NCBI GenBank assembly: GCA_021234155.1
Contig: JAJEKV010000040.1
Span: 11,861,072-11,925,071, forward strand
Direction of reading: 5' to 3'
Source of the DNA: Isoetes taiwanensis
Taxonomy: Eukaryota; Streptophyta; Lycopodiopsida; Isoetales; Isoetaceae
Length of the DNA: 64,000 bases
The position numbers were made by a program, and so were the translations under genes. The notes under the pieces are model-generated. The model was not told the DNA's origin, searched no databases, and worked only from the letters and a program-made list of their open reading frames with translations. Positions within the stretch are counted from its first letter, which is position 1. Each line of letters begins with the position of its first letter. Shown piece by piece: positions 1 through 13,233 of the stretch.

Positions 1-3000
1 AGTGGAGATCTCTGCTGTCTATCTAGGAAACAATAAATTTCTACAATTACAACTTGACACTGATGGTATTAACCACGGGATACATAGACCATACCACATG
101 AACAGCATTTTTAAAGGTGCTCAAAGGTTTCAAAGCAAGAGTTCAGTGTCCCAACAAGAGCCACATTCTTTTGCCTCCAATCTTGTCCATGCAAAACTTT
201 GTAGGTAACTATATATCTGAACAGATCAAATAATAGTTTTAGAGCAATACACCACAACAAACACATACCAGACAAGCCTTCTGCCAAAAGTGCATTCCTG
301 TGCAAGCCACCCTTTGCGTTGTCGACAGTATTGCCAACATTACTCAAGTTTGCACAGTTCTCCATAAGTGATTTCTTAGGTGGTTTTTGATAAAAGACAA
401 ATGTGTTTTCTCTGCCTTCAACATCCAAAGTGGAAATTCCATCTTGCAATGCCTCCTTACTATGACAAGTGCTCTGTTGTAGCTCAGAAAAATCCTCGTT
501 AACAAATATGGTACTTCTACAAAGCGACGAAGTTCCAGAAGTACATTTTTTCAAGCTAACAGTAGATCGAATCTTAGAACTATCCTTTCTCAGTCCGGCG
601 GAATCTGAAGAGCAATGTACCTGTACTTCAGATGTACAGCCATCATTACCTGTAATTTCCCTGAATTCTATCTGCTTATTTCTGACCAAATTATTGTCGA
701 ACTCATCATTATCTGCGTACTGCTCCAGCACCCTGTCTTCATCAACCATCTTGCATTTTCTACATTCTTTTTCATCTGCTTCTTGTTCATTTATTGCTTT
801 GTGATAAATTCTATCTGCAAAACCTTCGACATCACGTCCCTTTGTTACTAGTGGTAATTCACCATAATGACTTGCTCGAGCTTTAGTGTCCTCAATGCAA
901 AGCACTTTTGTAGGCAAGCAGCCTGGCATAATAGTATCCTGCCTAGACGGCCGTCTTGCCCGCTTCATTCTCATCAGATCACGAAGAGATGGTCCTTTCT
1001 CAGGTAATGCGTGTTCTTCCTGTATATTATCACGTACAAACACATCCATCTGATTACCCCAGAGCTTTTTTGAAACATGGTCGTCCTCATCACCAGCACC
1101 ATCATACTGAGGTATCTGCTGTACCTCTTGAGGTCTGTCCATAATGCTAGGCTCTTGATGATGAGGTTGATGCTCCTCAGTCACCTCATCAACACAATCA
1201 AGGATATCTTGGCATTCCAGCTGAGAGAGCATCTCATGCTCTGTTGCCGACTTCCTAATTGCTTCAGCTACATTACCATGCTCCAGGTGGCAAAATCCTG
1301 CTTCCATGTTTATTTCATCCATCTCCCCATCCTCAGGCCCTACATTTTGTTGAGAACCTGCCATCCACTTAAGCAGTTCCATGGCTTCATCATCCAAATC
1401 CTGGTATAAAAGTTTCATTGCCATGATTGGCGAGTCAAAGCAAAGCATCAAAATTATAAAAATGCCAACTTAGGTACTTTTCAAATCCAAAATTCAATTA
1501 GCTACTTTATACTTGAAGCTACTCTGGATGCTTGCCTAATGTATATGTACTTGGCAAAAATGGATTTCATGACAGTAAAGACCTTCACACATCACAAATA
1601 GAGGGTATGAATTCAAATATGTTGACAAAAAGAATATCTATAAATCCATACCTTTGATTCTACACTCTGTATTAGCTGCGACTTCACCCGTTCTTCATCA
1701 ACCTGGCTTCCATCTGTTATGGAAATATGATCAATTTTGACAAGATGATATGATATTGCATTTGGGGACAACGAGCAAGGATTATCACATAAAATGTAAT
1801 AAACTCTGCTCTTATATCCTAATGGATAGCACAGCTACACATTCTCGGGTCAAACTAGTCACATGCCCACATTACACTTATTGTAGTAACATATATACGT
1901 TTCACTCACCTAAAACGCTGGCAACTTCAGGGGAGCATGCTGAAGGTTCCGATTTATCTTTAGGCTGAGCTTCACAAGAATCCTTTGCGTTTGCCAGTTG
2001 TGAACATTCTAATAGATGACACTGATCCTGCAGTATTTTAGCATCTTCTTCTAGAATCCTTGCCAATGCTCTGTTAAGTCTCTCTTCACAAACAGATTGC
2101 ACGTCTGATGGACCGTGTATTTCTGCTTCCTTTCCAGAAGCATCTTCAATGCCCCATAACTTCCTTTCCTGCAGTTAATAGAAAAGGAAAGACTCTTCCA
2201 TCAAAACATCCAGGTACGAAAAGAAACATTGAATATGTCATGCAGTAAAATGTTTCGAATAAAACATACATTCTTATTTTCTAGGTAATCTAAGTAAGAA
2301 GAAGTTAAAAGCGATTGTTTATTTTATCCACCATATGTCTTTGAAGAAAAAAGTGAGTTTAGTCAACGGATTCATTGCTATCTATTCTCTTCCTTTCCCT
2401 GTGCTCTTACCTCCCAAATAGAAGTCAATGACTGGACCAGTTTTATTTCTGGCCCTGCCCGAGATAAAGGTACAGAAAGAAGCTCATCTCTGTTTAAGAT
2501 GTCTGCAACAGACAGCAGCAATTAAGGTTAAGAGTTTAAACTAGCAAAAATAAGCAATTGAGTAACAGAACCTTCTACTTTTGCATCTGCTTCTAGCTCA
2601 CAGGTACTCATTTTTGAGTTGATGTTCCTTGTCTGGTCAGATGCATCAGAGTCTGAGAAAGAAGTCAAAAGCCACTCCGAAGGAATAGATCCAGTCAACC
2701 ATAATCCTTCTTTGTTACCTGCAAGATATCATGTACTCATGATTACATAGCTGCCATTGTCTAAGTCAACCGTAACATCTCTTCCTCTATACCAGCATCA
2801 TCTAAACATCCTAAACCCATCAACCCATTGGAAGCATTCTCAACAGCTACAACATGGTTCAGAAGGTTTTCTCTGCTTCTTGGATAGTCTGGAGTGGGGC
2901 AACGAAATCTTAATTTCGAGAGATGCAAATGACCCATTCCAGAGAGATTATTATCAACCTGCAATCATCAAAACATTCGTCATCTTCCATTAGAACTAAA

Positions 3001-5833
3001 GAACTTGCAACCATTACAGAAAACAATAACACACACCAGAAATTGCAGCAGATATGGGATATGGGACTCATAAGGCTGAAATTTACGATTCATGATTCCT
3101 CCACCCTATAATGGCAACAAGTCATGCATCAACAAACTAAAAAGCTACAAAAATGCAGAATTCAAGATATCTCATTAGTATATTAAAAGTTAAATAACAA
3201 TACATACCAGAAGCACTGCACTCATTCGAGAAACATCTTGAGGATGGTATCTTTCTTTACTTAAGGTATTGGCTATAAAAAAATTGTTTAACATAAATAA
3301 CAAGTCATAAAGCCAAGGCAGAAAATAGTGGGGATGGACAGGAAAATGACTATTCCACAGACATACATTAATTAAACCTAGGCAGGTCAATGTGATGTTT
3401 GGATACAATACAATTTTGATAAAGATGTCCTCTGACAAGTGGAAGCCGTAGAACTTCTTTGCACGAACAAGACTACAGCTATGCACATGTTGTCTTTTAG
3501 AACCAATATTACTTGTTAACTGCAGAAACACATTAAAAATGATGTAAGAAAGATGAACAGATAGAAGATGCTCATTAACCTGCTTTCCAGAACATATTTC
3601 CATCAATCATTGTCACATATTTTAACTTAATGTTAAATATCATTTCCAATAAACTTCATACTCGGAGATCCCCTGGCTATGTACCTTCATGGCTTTCTCT
3701 AGCGCGAAGCCTAGTGCATGTATGTAAGCCTGTGCTGCAAATACAAGTTTATCATTTGACCTACATAAGTACATACTCAATGCAAATGGCCTATAACCAT
3801 TATGACAATCTCTAACTTCAGGACAATCTCTCGACATGAGCGAGAACCCTACTGCTATGCAATACATAGAAGAACGTCCACTATTCAGCCGTTTCAGATT
3901 CAGCTAATAAGTTGTTCAAACTCACTTAACTAAACCTGAATGTAATGTACTATAATGCCTCTTGTCAGTATATATTAAGCATTGCTGCAATCCAAGAAAG
4001 AAAGAGTTTATTATTGTCTATGAGAGACCCAAGGGTCTATGGGACTAAATAAATACAGCAAATCTTCAACATCCAGGAGCATTCTCCCAGTTGAAAGTGC
4101 TGCTTAAATCTAGCAAGAAAATAAAACTAAAACTTAATGATAAAGCTTATCATTTTGATTCTCCTTATAGGGTCTGAAAAAATATGTGATGCTTTGTACG
4201 TGCCTACCCTTTCCTTTCCTTTCCTTTCCTTTCCTTTCCTAGCCTTTTTAACCATTTTCTGAGCGCCCCCAGCGGATACTTTCAACTTCCTTTTCCTATT
4301 GCTGTTTAGGGTGCCAGAATAATAGATTCAACACCAGAGATTGACTTGCTTTTACACTCCATTGATCCATCCATGCACATCAGGGATTGAACCCAAACTC
4401 GGCAATTTTTATTATGTCATGTTCTATTATGTTGCAAAAATGTGTAAGAAGTAAAGACAATAACTAGCAGAAATATTTATTGCATTCAAAAGCAAGAGGG
4501 CAGGTACGCAATATGCTCAGGTGGCATGTTGGAGGAAGTCAGCCTGAAAAAGGAAGGACCATACTCACTTACATCTATATGTCATTACATCATTCCCAGT
4601 CATGCACTTCTAAGCATGGGCCAACTATGAAAATTTAGCAACTGAACGATTCTAGTGCAAATATTCAAACATGTGTTGCTTTATGCACCACTTTCTAAAG
4701 CCATAAGGGATTTAATAGAAAGAAGAGTTAACACTAACCTTCTTCCAACTGTTTGGGCAAGTCATCATGGTAGGGAATATAGAAGTATGGAAATGCCTGC
4801 TAGTGCAACAGAACATGAGAAACAAATTGATACGTTAGACACAGGATAACAAAAATAATACTATAAGATCAATAAAGAAGCACAATGAGAAGAAGAGAAT
4901 ATTAACAAAAGAGCCAGAACCATGTGAATTTTATGACAAAGTCACCAAATTCATAAATATGATGCTAAGTACAGCCATACTATTCTCTTCAGAATGATGT
5001 AGAACTAGTACTTATTTAGTGGCATAGATTCAAGATAGCAGATTCTATGAATATGTGCAACTCATGGATCAAAGGAATTAGATCACATTATTATCTTTTA
5101 GAAATGATAGCCCCTAGTGTCCAGTGCCAAGCTAACTTGCAGAAATGTAACATCCTCTCATATTTTGGCATCTACATATAATATGCATAATACAGGATCT
5201 ATTTCATACCTCGTTTGTGATGCGCAAATGTTGCGGATCAACGAATATAAACTAAAGCTGTCTAGAAAACGATCGAGAAATAAACGACACTGAAAGGAGA
5301 AGCACTAGACCTTGTGAAGGTGCAAGCATGTCTTTTGTCCTAGTATTGTGGGTCCATAAACTCTAATAACAGGAACTTCAAGTACGCCACAACCTGGAAA
5401 AAAAAACCATGAACACTCTAAAATTGCATAGAAATTCAAAACTAAAACAACCAAGAAAGAATTGAGAATGTGAAGTTTAGTCGGTGTTGCTTTCTAGTTG
5501 CTTCGTTCCATGTTTTTATTGGTTCCAATCTTTAAGGGAATATATTCCACCGAACTTTAAACGCCTGATAGCTCTGGTAAACTAAAATTATCATTCTATG
5601 GCAAAAGAAAAAGATGAAAATAAGCTAGACCATGTCCAACTTCGGTTGCCACTGCATTATTCAGATGTATTTATAAGTAAGACAAGATCCATTAAAAGCA
5701 ATGTATTTTGACCTTGGAATTCAGAATAGCAGACATCGAAACCAGGCAGCGGGCGAGACATGTAGAAGTCCAGATTTATGATGCGCATGTTAAAAGTGCG
5801 AGGTTGTTGGGTGTTCTCCTCCGAACCCGCCAT
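1..5833 (-). CDS. REV3: DNA polymerase zeta catalytic subunit, N-terminal half (partial, off left edge)
   Basis: REV3 is the B-family translesion polymerase acting with REV7 in DNA-damage tolerance in the nucleus. Thirteen exons join in frame with GT-AG introns: 5713-5833, 5311-5393, 4739-4796, 3685-3734, 3407-3519, 3208-3250, 3037-3105, 2793-2958, 2572-2718, 2411-2502, 1910-2168, 1652-1713 and 269-1400 (about 798 aa). A fourteenth may begin at 22. Recognisable plant REV3 blocks, in order: NLDFYMSRPLPGFDVCYSEF, VPVIRVYGPTILGQKTCLHL, SKRQHVHSCSLVRAKKFYGF, QPYESHIPYLLQFL, GMGHLHLSKLRFRCP, ECQDILD and SLRDLMR. The polymerase motifs lie beyond the window. I chose the ATG at 5833 because it matches the short N-terminus of known plant REV3 as I remember it; in-frame ATGs at 5836 and 5884 would lengthen it. 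The gene appears intact as far as it is visible. Confidence 0.93.
3993..4058 (-). repeat. SINE/LINE 3'-tail fragment in a REV3 intron
   Basis: Read on the minus strand this matches the end of the repeat at 29231-29400: a 'gggtcy...gtctc' core, then 'gacaataataaac', then a short CTTT-type tail. Only the last ~65 bp are present. It lies in the 0.9-1.0 kb intron between REV3 exons 3 and 4. Confidence 0.5.
4206..4240. repeat. (TTTCC)n microsatellite
   Basis: About seven pentamer units in the REV3 intron, within 150 bp of the repeat tail at 3993-4058. It may be a remnant of another retroposon tail, but nothing upstream supports that. Confidence 0.8.
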
Positions 5834-5836
5834 CAT

Positions 5837-6475
5837 GACTGAGCATTCATTCATCTGTGTCACGCACACTCTACGCCCAGTCATTTTTGCTTTCCTTTCT
5901 TTTCTTAAAACAAAACAAATAAGCAATTTGAAAGTTTTGACTTAATGCAATGACTTTGTGCATGGCACTGAAATTTTTCGGTAGATTTTCCAAGTATATT
6001 TGTACTATCTACCTATCTATCTATCTAGGATATACAAATTTCCTATCTATCTATTTATCTGGGATATACAAATTTCCACTTGGAATATTAGGCTATTCAG
6101 AGGAACATTAAGAGATTTCTCGATAGGGCTAAAACGTTTTCTAGACCATCATAACGTGCTCAGGTCCATCATGACCAAGTTGATGCCACATCCATACATA
6201 GCTTATTTGCCATCCCCAATAGCAGCATGAACCCGTGTACTACGTTGGAAGTTACCCCAATATAAGAAACACGTTCATTATTATGTAGGATCAAGAAACT
6301 CATGGCCCAGAATATTTTCAAGTGAAAAACTTGAACCAACTGAAACAAATCAATGTATTCGCCCGGGGTGTAATTGTACATGTTGCTCAAGCAGTTTAGA
6401 ATGCAGGATCTTAGGACAGGCACCTGAGGTGTCTATTGAAGCATATGTAGGGTGGCAGATAAAATATAATTTCCT
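5837..6475. other. REV3 upstream region with (TATC)n duplication
   Basis: This is the 5' flank of REV3. It holds a purine/pyrimidine-biased stretch just upstream of the start. At 6003-6078 a TATC microsatellite is followed by a ~17-bp sequence (ggatatacaaatttcc), and both are present twice. No clear TATA box or gene was recognised. Confidence 0.5.
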
Positions 6476-6580
6476 TGAAAACCTTTTGAGGAAGGGGTTT
6501 TTTAATCCTAGTAGTAATGGTTGTAGTAGGCCATTCTATGGGTCCCATGGCCTCCTGGTGTATTCTTTGGTAATGTAAAT
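6470..6580 (+). repeat. SINE-like repeat, copy A
   Basis: The sequence runs from 'ccttgaaaacctt' through a ggggttttttaatcc block to 'gggtcccatgg'. It matches the repeats at 27716-27870 (+) and 29231-29400 (-). Copy A shares its apparent 5' start with the 27.7-kb copy but lacks the simple-repeat tail. Confidence 0.65.
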
Positions 6581-7204
6581 GCTAGGCAAATTTAAAGTGT
6601 ATGACATTCATTTTCTAAAGCTCCCAATTGATAACACTGACAGGTATATATTCTCTTGGCTTGTTCACCCATCTATTTGTCTCATTTGCTCCTTGTAAAG
6701 CATTTTTTTTTTTGGGCGGGGTTGCCCCTAGGGTGGCAAGCCCTCGTCCACGTGGGTTTATAGCACATTCCAAGTATATGCCAATATATGCCAAGAATAT
6801 GCCAATGACTGCTCCAAACTTGCTATCAGGTGTAAACTGGCTGTTGTTGGGCAACCACTTTGAAAACCGACTAATTGGTGTTCTTTGCTCGAGCATTTTT
6901 GCATCGGCACTAGATTTTAGGGCATGTTTTGCTGAGAGATGATTGATGTAATCCATGATGTGATCTCCAAGATTTTGCCTCCTCGATGTCTCCTATGCTT
7001 TCTTGCTTTGCAAATTCTTGCAAAAACCTTCACGTCTCCAATTTCCACTAAGCTCTCCAAAAACTTTCTTGCTTATATGCTCTCCATGCTGCATGCATAT
7101 TCCATCTTCCATGCATGTTCTATCTTGCATGCATGTCAAGCATGCATATATGCACATGAGTACGTATACTGGCCCATCAAGTGGCCAGGATCGTTACACA
7201 CGAT

Positions 7205-7765
7205 ATTCTAGAACATTCTTACTTTGGATTGAGATATTTTTTCATGCTAGTTGACCAAGCAAAGGTCATTAGCTCACCCCCACAACATTCTAGAGAACAT
7301 ATAGCAAGAAGTTACTATTTTTGGAATTTTTTTAAACGTTACTATATTTAGCAACTTGTATTTTAGGTTGAGATGCTTATTCATGCTGATTGATCAGTCA
7401 ATGCTCAATAGCTTACTTCCATAACATTCTGAAAGGTCTAGTTAAAACTACTATAAACTTATTATTTCTAGATACTTCTATTTTAGGTTCCGATACCTAT
7501 CCATGCTACTTGACCAATCAAAGAATATTCTCTAGAATTTTATAGAACATTCTAGAACAATCAATGTATATTACTCAACTTCTATTTCAAATTTTTAGCA
7601 ATGTTTTTAAAAATTACTACAAATTACTATTTGTAGATACTTTCAAGGTCATTAGCTGAACACGACATTCCAAAATATCCACAAAAGATAACTATTTTTA
7701 GCAACTTTCTATTTTAGCTTGAGGTGCTTGTCCATGCCACGATATTCTTGAACATCACCTAACTT
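7205..7765. repeat. Degenerate AT-rich tandem repeat region
   Basis: Recurring phrases ('tattttaggttgagatgctt', 'catgctrrttgaccaatca', 'gaacattctagaa') appear at about 7210, 7365, 7485 and 7710. They indicate decayed repeat units of roughly 120-170 bp. No coding content is recognisable. Similar arrays occur in old LTR-element flanks. Confidence 0.45.
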
Positions 7766-7924
7766 ATATGATCTAGGCATCCTCAAAGTTTATTAGATGA
7801 CCTAGTGAGTCTAGAGTTTAAAGTTTGAATTCTCAAATTTGAAGGGCATTCGAATTCTCTCCATTAAGGTTGAGATTGCCAAAGGAGAGTTCAATCCTTC
7901 TTGATCTATTTATGAAAAGGGAGT

Positions 7925-8285
7925 GTTAGAATATAGGTTATGATGATCATATGGATCAAGGATTGATGACATGGTGCGAGCCATGTGGCCACGCTGAGGT
8001 GGCAATCCCAATAATATGAGGAGTCGTGTCCTTAGGTGTATCATTGTGTCTATATATGTTTTGTATGCCACGTTTGGCTCATTCATAATATTCAATCTCA
8101 TCTACCTATTCTTCACTATTCTGGAACTTTACAATTCTATGTGGGCAATTGTCTTATCTCTTGGAAGAGCAAAAATCAACCCATCGGTGGGAAAAGCATT
8201 GAAGCTGAGTATGTTACTACTTCTGCAGCACAAGAAGTCACTAGTAAACGTATGCCCGGGCGTTGCTGGGCATAAGTACAACGTG
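7925..8285 (+). mobile_element. Ty1/copia fossil (LTR-like start and RNase H piece)
   Basis: A purine tract and TGTTAG...-type LTR start lie near 7925. At 8135-8240 there is a short match to copia RNase H around 'SWKSKNQP' and 'EAEYVTTSAAQEV'. This is an old, broken fragment. Confidence 0.55.
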
Positions 8286-8933
8286 TGTTCATATGGGGTT
8301 TCTCTATATGATTCGTCCTATTGAGTTACCCTTTATGACTCATTTCAGGATTATGACCTTGTAATTTGAAGTTTATTTGCAACATTTTAGAGGTTGATTT
8401 GAAACATGCATTGGCTAAATGCAAAAGCCATTTTATAGGTGATGCCAGACATTAGTAGTTAGGCATGTTGATGGAATGAGAAGTTTGTTGTCTGTTATAT
8501 GTAAAAGTATCAATAAATTTAATAGCATTGAAAGGAAATGCTATGCAATATTCATCAACAAATTTGGTGGCTAGCCAGACATAAATTTCCAACGATGTCG
8601 ACTATATTTTTTAAATAAGCAGATATATACGTTGGAAGCATGTATTTTTCTTAATAATCTAAAGACTGTCGCCTTTGCCAACATATGCTGGTGCCCTGGA
8701 CAAAAAGAATGGTTGCTTCTATAACTGTAACATCCAATGTGTCAAGTGGGTAGCATGGATACAATAAAATCAGTATATAGGCATTGTGATCATGGTCTGC
8801 AAGTGCAGGAAATAGGTTCAAATCATCACTGCAATTTAAAGTATTTGTCTGGCTTCATTTTGCCAATCCAGTGACCATCAAAGCTTTTATATGATAGCCA
8901 CAACAGCCAAAATGATACGTTAATACTTACGAA

Positions 8934-9910
8934 TCACACAGTTGAAGCTCCTTCCTTCAAACTCCAATCATCTGGAGCAACGAAATTTAAGAAAGCCCTA
9001 ACTTCTAGTCCACCATAACCAGTCAAATGATCCAGACCCATTAAGAGGAATGAATCCCTAGGAAAAAAAATAGCATTAATCATTTATGGATACACTTATA
9101 GAATAAACTCTTGCAGACTGGCCTAGTATTGCGTAGTATCCTGCAATTCATCAGCTCAACATTAGGAAATGGTCCTTTCAAGTTCCAAACAAAATACATC
9201 AATGCAAAACACTTAATATCATGTTCTTTTCCTGCATGAAAACCATCCATTAATACAATGTTGTTTTGGATAGCTGAGATATCTAACTCTACATACGACC
9301 TGTCTGAATTCTACAAACTTGAGAAAGCAAGCAAGTCTCTTCAATAGTACATACTATAAGTTCTAAGCTAAAACCAAACATGGGACTACTATTGTAATAA
9401 AATACAAAAAGAAAAAGAAAAAGAAAAATGTATATCAGTATGCAACAATATACTGATGAATGGTCCAATCTAATCTATACTTCTATGATTGAACTCATGT
9501 GGCGGGGCGCTTCTGGTGCAAAATATCAAAGCTGGCATCCATCCTTCAAAGCTGACACCTTAGATGCATCTACACTTTTGAAAATAATAGAACATCAATT
9601 TGAATATTTTAACAATCAATGCATAAATATCACATGCCAAAAAGAGTTAAACACAATACACGCAGAGATATACCTCTCTTGTCTGCTAGAGCTAAGGATC
9701 TAAATCCATTTTGATGCGAAATCTCCAAACACTGTTAGATCTGCAGTACACACATCACAAAAAACACCATATATAACCTCGTCTTGTTATCTGGACTAGG
9801 ATCTGGACCCCCAAGATAATTCGGGAGGCGAGATGCTACAATTCCTCATATCTTGACGTCTTTTCGTTTCCTCATAGGATGTTTTAGATGTAGGTAAGGA
9901 ATAGGAGAGA
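8934..9910 (-). other. Exon-like blocks of an unrecognised gene
   Basis: Three minus-strand blocks look like exons. The first, 9778-9880, encodes 'ASRLPNYLGGPDPSPDNKTR'. The second is 9674-9731, flanked by AG and GT. The third is ~8937-9060, preceded by a pyrimidine tract and AG, open for 41 codons (includes 'LDHLTGYGGLEVRAFLNF') and ending in TGA. I could not join them in one consistent frame, so this may be a decayed gene or gene fragment. The family is not recognised. Confidence 0.25.
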
Positions 9911-10177
9911 GCCGCATCCAAGAGAGTAATAGTACTGCAAGAAGAGAACTAGACGAGTATTTACAGAAATTCAATCAGGAGAACGTTACGAGAATAAACG
10001 GGAGACTTTGAAAATAATAAATAAATAAATAAATTCAAAATTTGGAGCTGTTGAACAGGCTCGTAATAGAACACCAATATGAGATAAATATACGAATGCT
10101 ACATCGTAGGAGGTATGGACAAAAAAAATATGGATGCTATGTGCTTTTAGAAAATACGTATTATTAGAACAGACAAT

Positions 10178-10228
10178 GTGTTGGGCATAGATACGTGTTA
10201 GGCATAAATATGTGTTAGGCATAGATAC
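10178..10228. repeat. 17-bp tandem repeat, three units
   Basis: Three head-to-tail copies of a 17-bp unit (gtgttaggcatagatac and variants). The surrounding 9.9-11.0 kb has no recognisable gene. Confidence 0.85.
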
Positions 10229-11079
10229 GCGGCAGGAAATAGAACACGTAAGCAATGGGCGAACGAGAACACATGGAGCACAAATGGAATATTCCAGAAG
10301 GAGGGGAAGCATGAAAGATAAGTAATATATGGATGTCTAATCAAAGATATCCCGTACAGAAGGAGAGCTTAAGACCGGAGCGTCGATAATTGAAACCGCA
10401 GACAGATATAATTAAGGCCAGTTAGGAGAAAGATAGGCTATAGCTTGAGACATGACACGTGGAGGGATAAGATAAGGCATACATATGAAATCAACGGCCG
10501 CATATGCTAAGAGTAATATCTCCCTATAAAGGTAGATCTCTCTTAATCAATTATTCATACAAAGAAGGGATTGCGGGAAATAAATAGAAAACCCTAAATA
10601 AACATAAAGAGCCACACAAACAGATAAGTGATAAGTTTATGAGGAGCGCCCAGTTCGGCACAACGGCAAGGCCGACCGAAGGAGGACAAGGGCAAGAGAA
10701 TTGTAGAAGCAGTAACAGGTGAGGGTGGAATGTCAAGGAAGAAGAAAACAGCTAGGGTACCAGGTAACCTAACGGTCCCTTTCAATACGGGTGGGCGCCA
10801 CATTCATGTCGTTTAATGATGCATGCCGTCCTCCACCAAGCCATCGCACTAACACTGTAACCATTTGAAATACCCTAAATCGAAAGAGGAAAATTACTCC
10901 TGCTAGAAGGTAAAGGGGAAGATAGTCGGAAAGGTGTCTGGCCGAGAAACCTATTTTTTGTTCTAAATGTAACACCTGGCGAGGAAACATATTTTTTCTT
11001 CTAAATGTAACAACCAAGAAAGGGCACATCGGCGTTACCGAGAATCCCCTAAAACGTTATAAGTAAGTAAATAGGATTA

Positions 11080-11537
11080 AGATAATTACTAAAGGATATC
11101 ATGCTTCCGCAAGAAATACCTACCATTCTCTATTGTGATAATAAGAGTATTGTGAAGTTAGCCTATTCTTCCAAGTATGAGACACCAAATATCACTTCAC
11201 TTTATTTGAGAGCAAGTTAACTTGCTCTTCTATCGAACACAAGACATGATAGCAGATTTGCTGACAAAGTAACTCACTCCAGATAAGTCAGCCACCGTAA
11301 GCAAGATATATCCAGAAGACAGACGTCAACTAGAGTCTGAATGGATGATGGGGGAGTGTTTTACAGTTAGTCAGCCTCTCTCTGCTGTCGTGTCCAAGAG
11401 ACACGATGCTAGTTACGGGCCTCTATAATGCATTTTGTCCAATGCATATTGCAGTCTTTGTAACCTTTTTGTTACATCATTCAATACAAAAACCATCTAT
11501 TTATTTCCAGCACTCTGTTGTGCACTCTGTTTTTACA
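11080..11537 (+). mobile_element. Ty1/copia fossil: end of RNase H plus 3' LTR
   Basis: The RNase H C-terminal signature is visible ('ILYCDNKSIVKLAYSSKYE', then a 'TRHD...FADK' block). A polypurine tract at ~11348-11355 follows, then a short LTR-like segment of about 180 bp beginning TGTTTTACAG and ending near CTGTTTTTACA (11537). No partner LTR was found. It is an old and broken element. Confidence 0.7.
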
Positions 11538-11686
11538 TAATATTTACTAGGTTCGCTAACCACTTTCCACTAAGAAACTCTTATTGAAATCTCCTTCACG
11601 TCAACTTTACTTTTCGCTTTTTCTTTTTCCAAATTCACTCGTCATGTAGGAGACAAAGATGTGGAGTACTGATTATTAGTAATATT

Positions 11687-11693
11687 CTTTATT
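11687..11693 (-). terminator. Candidate poly(A) signal of the DHAR gene
   Basis: AATAAAG on the minus strand, about 65 nt past the DHAR stop codon, in an AT-rich setting. Confidence 0.5.
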
Positions 11694-11756
11694 CCTGCAA
11701 ATGAACTGCAGCCCATTCGCCAAAACATTATCTCAACGTAGAAGTCGCCTAAAATT

Positions 11757-13233
<1,477 letters not shown>

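Noticed and set aside
469-1409. Plus-strand ORFs over the REV3 large exon
   Set aside because: Antisense shadows of REV3 exon 13, which matches the family on the minus strand.
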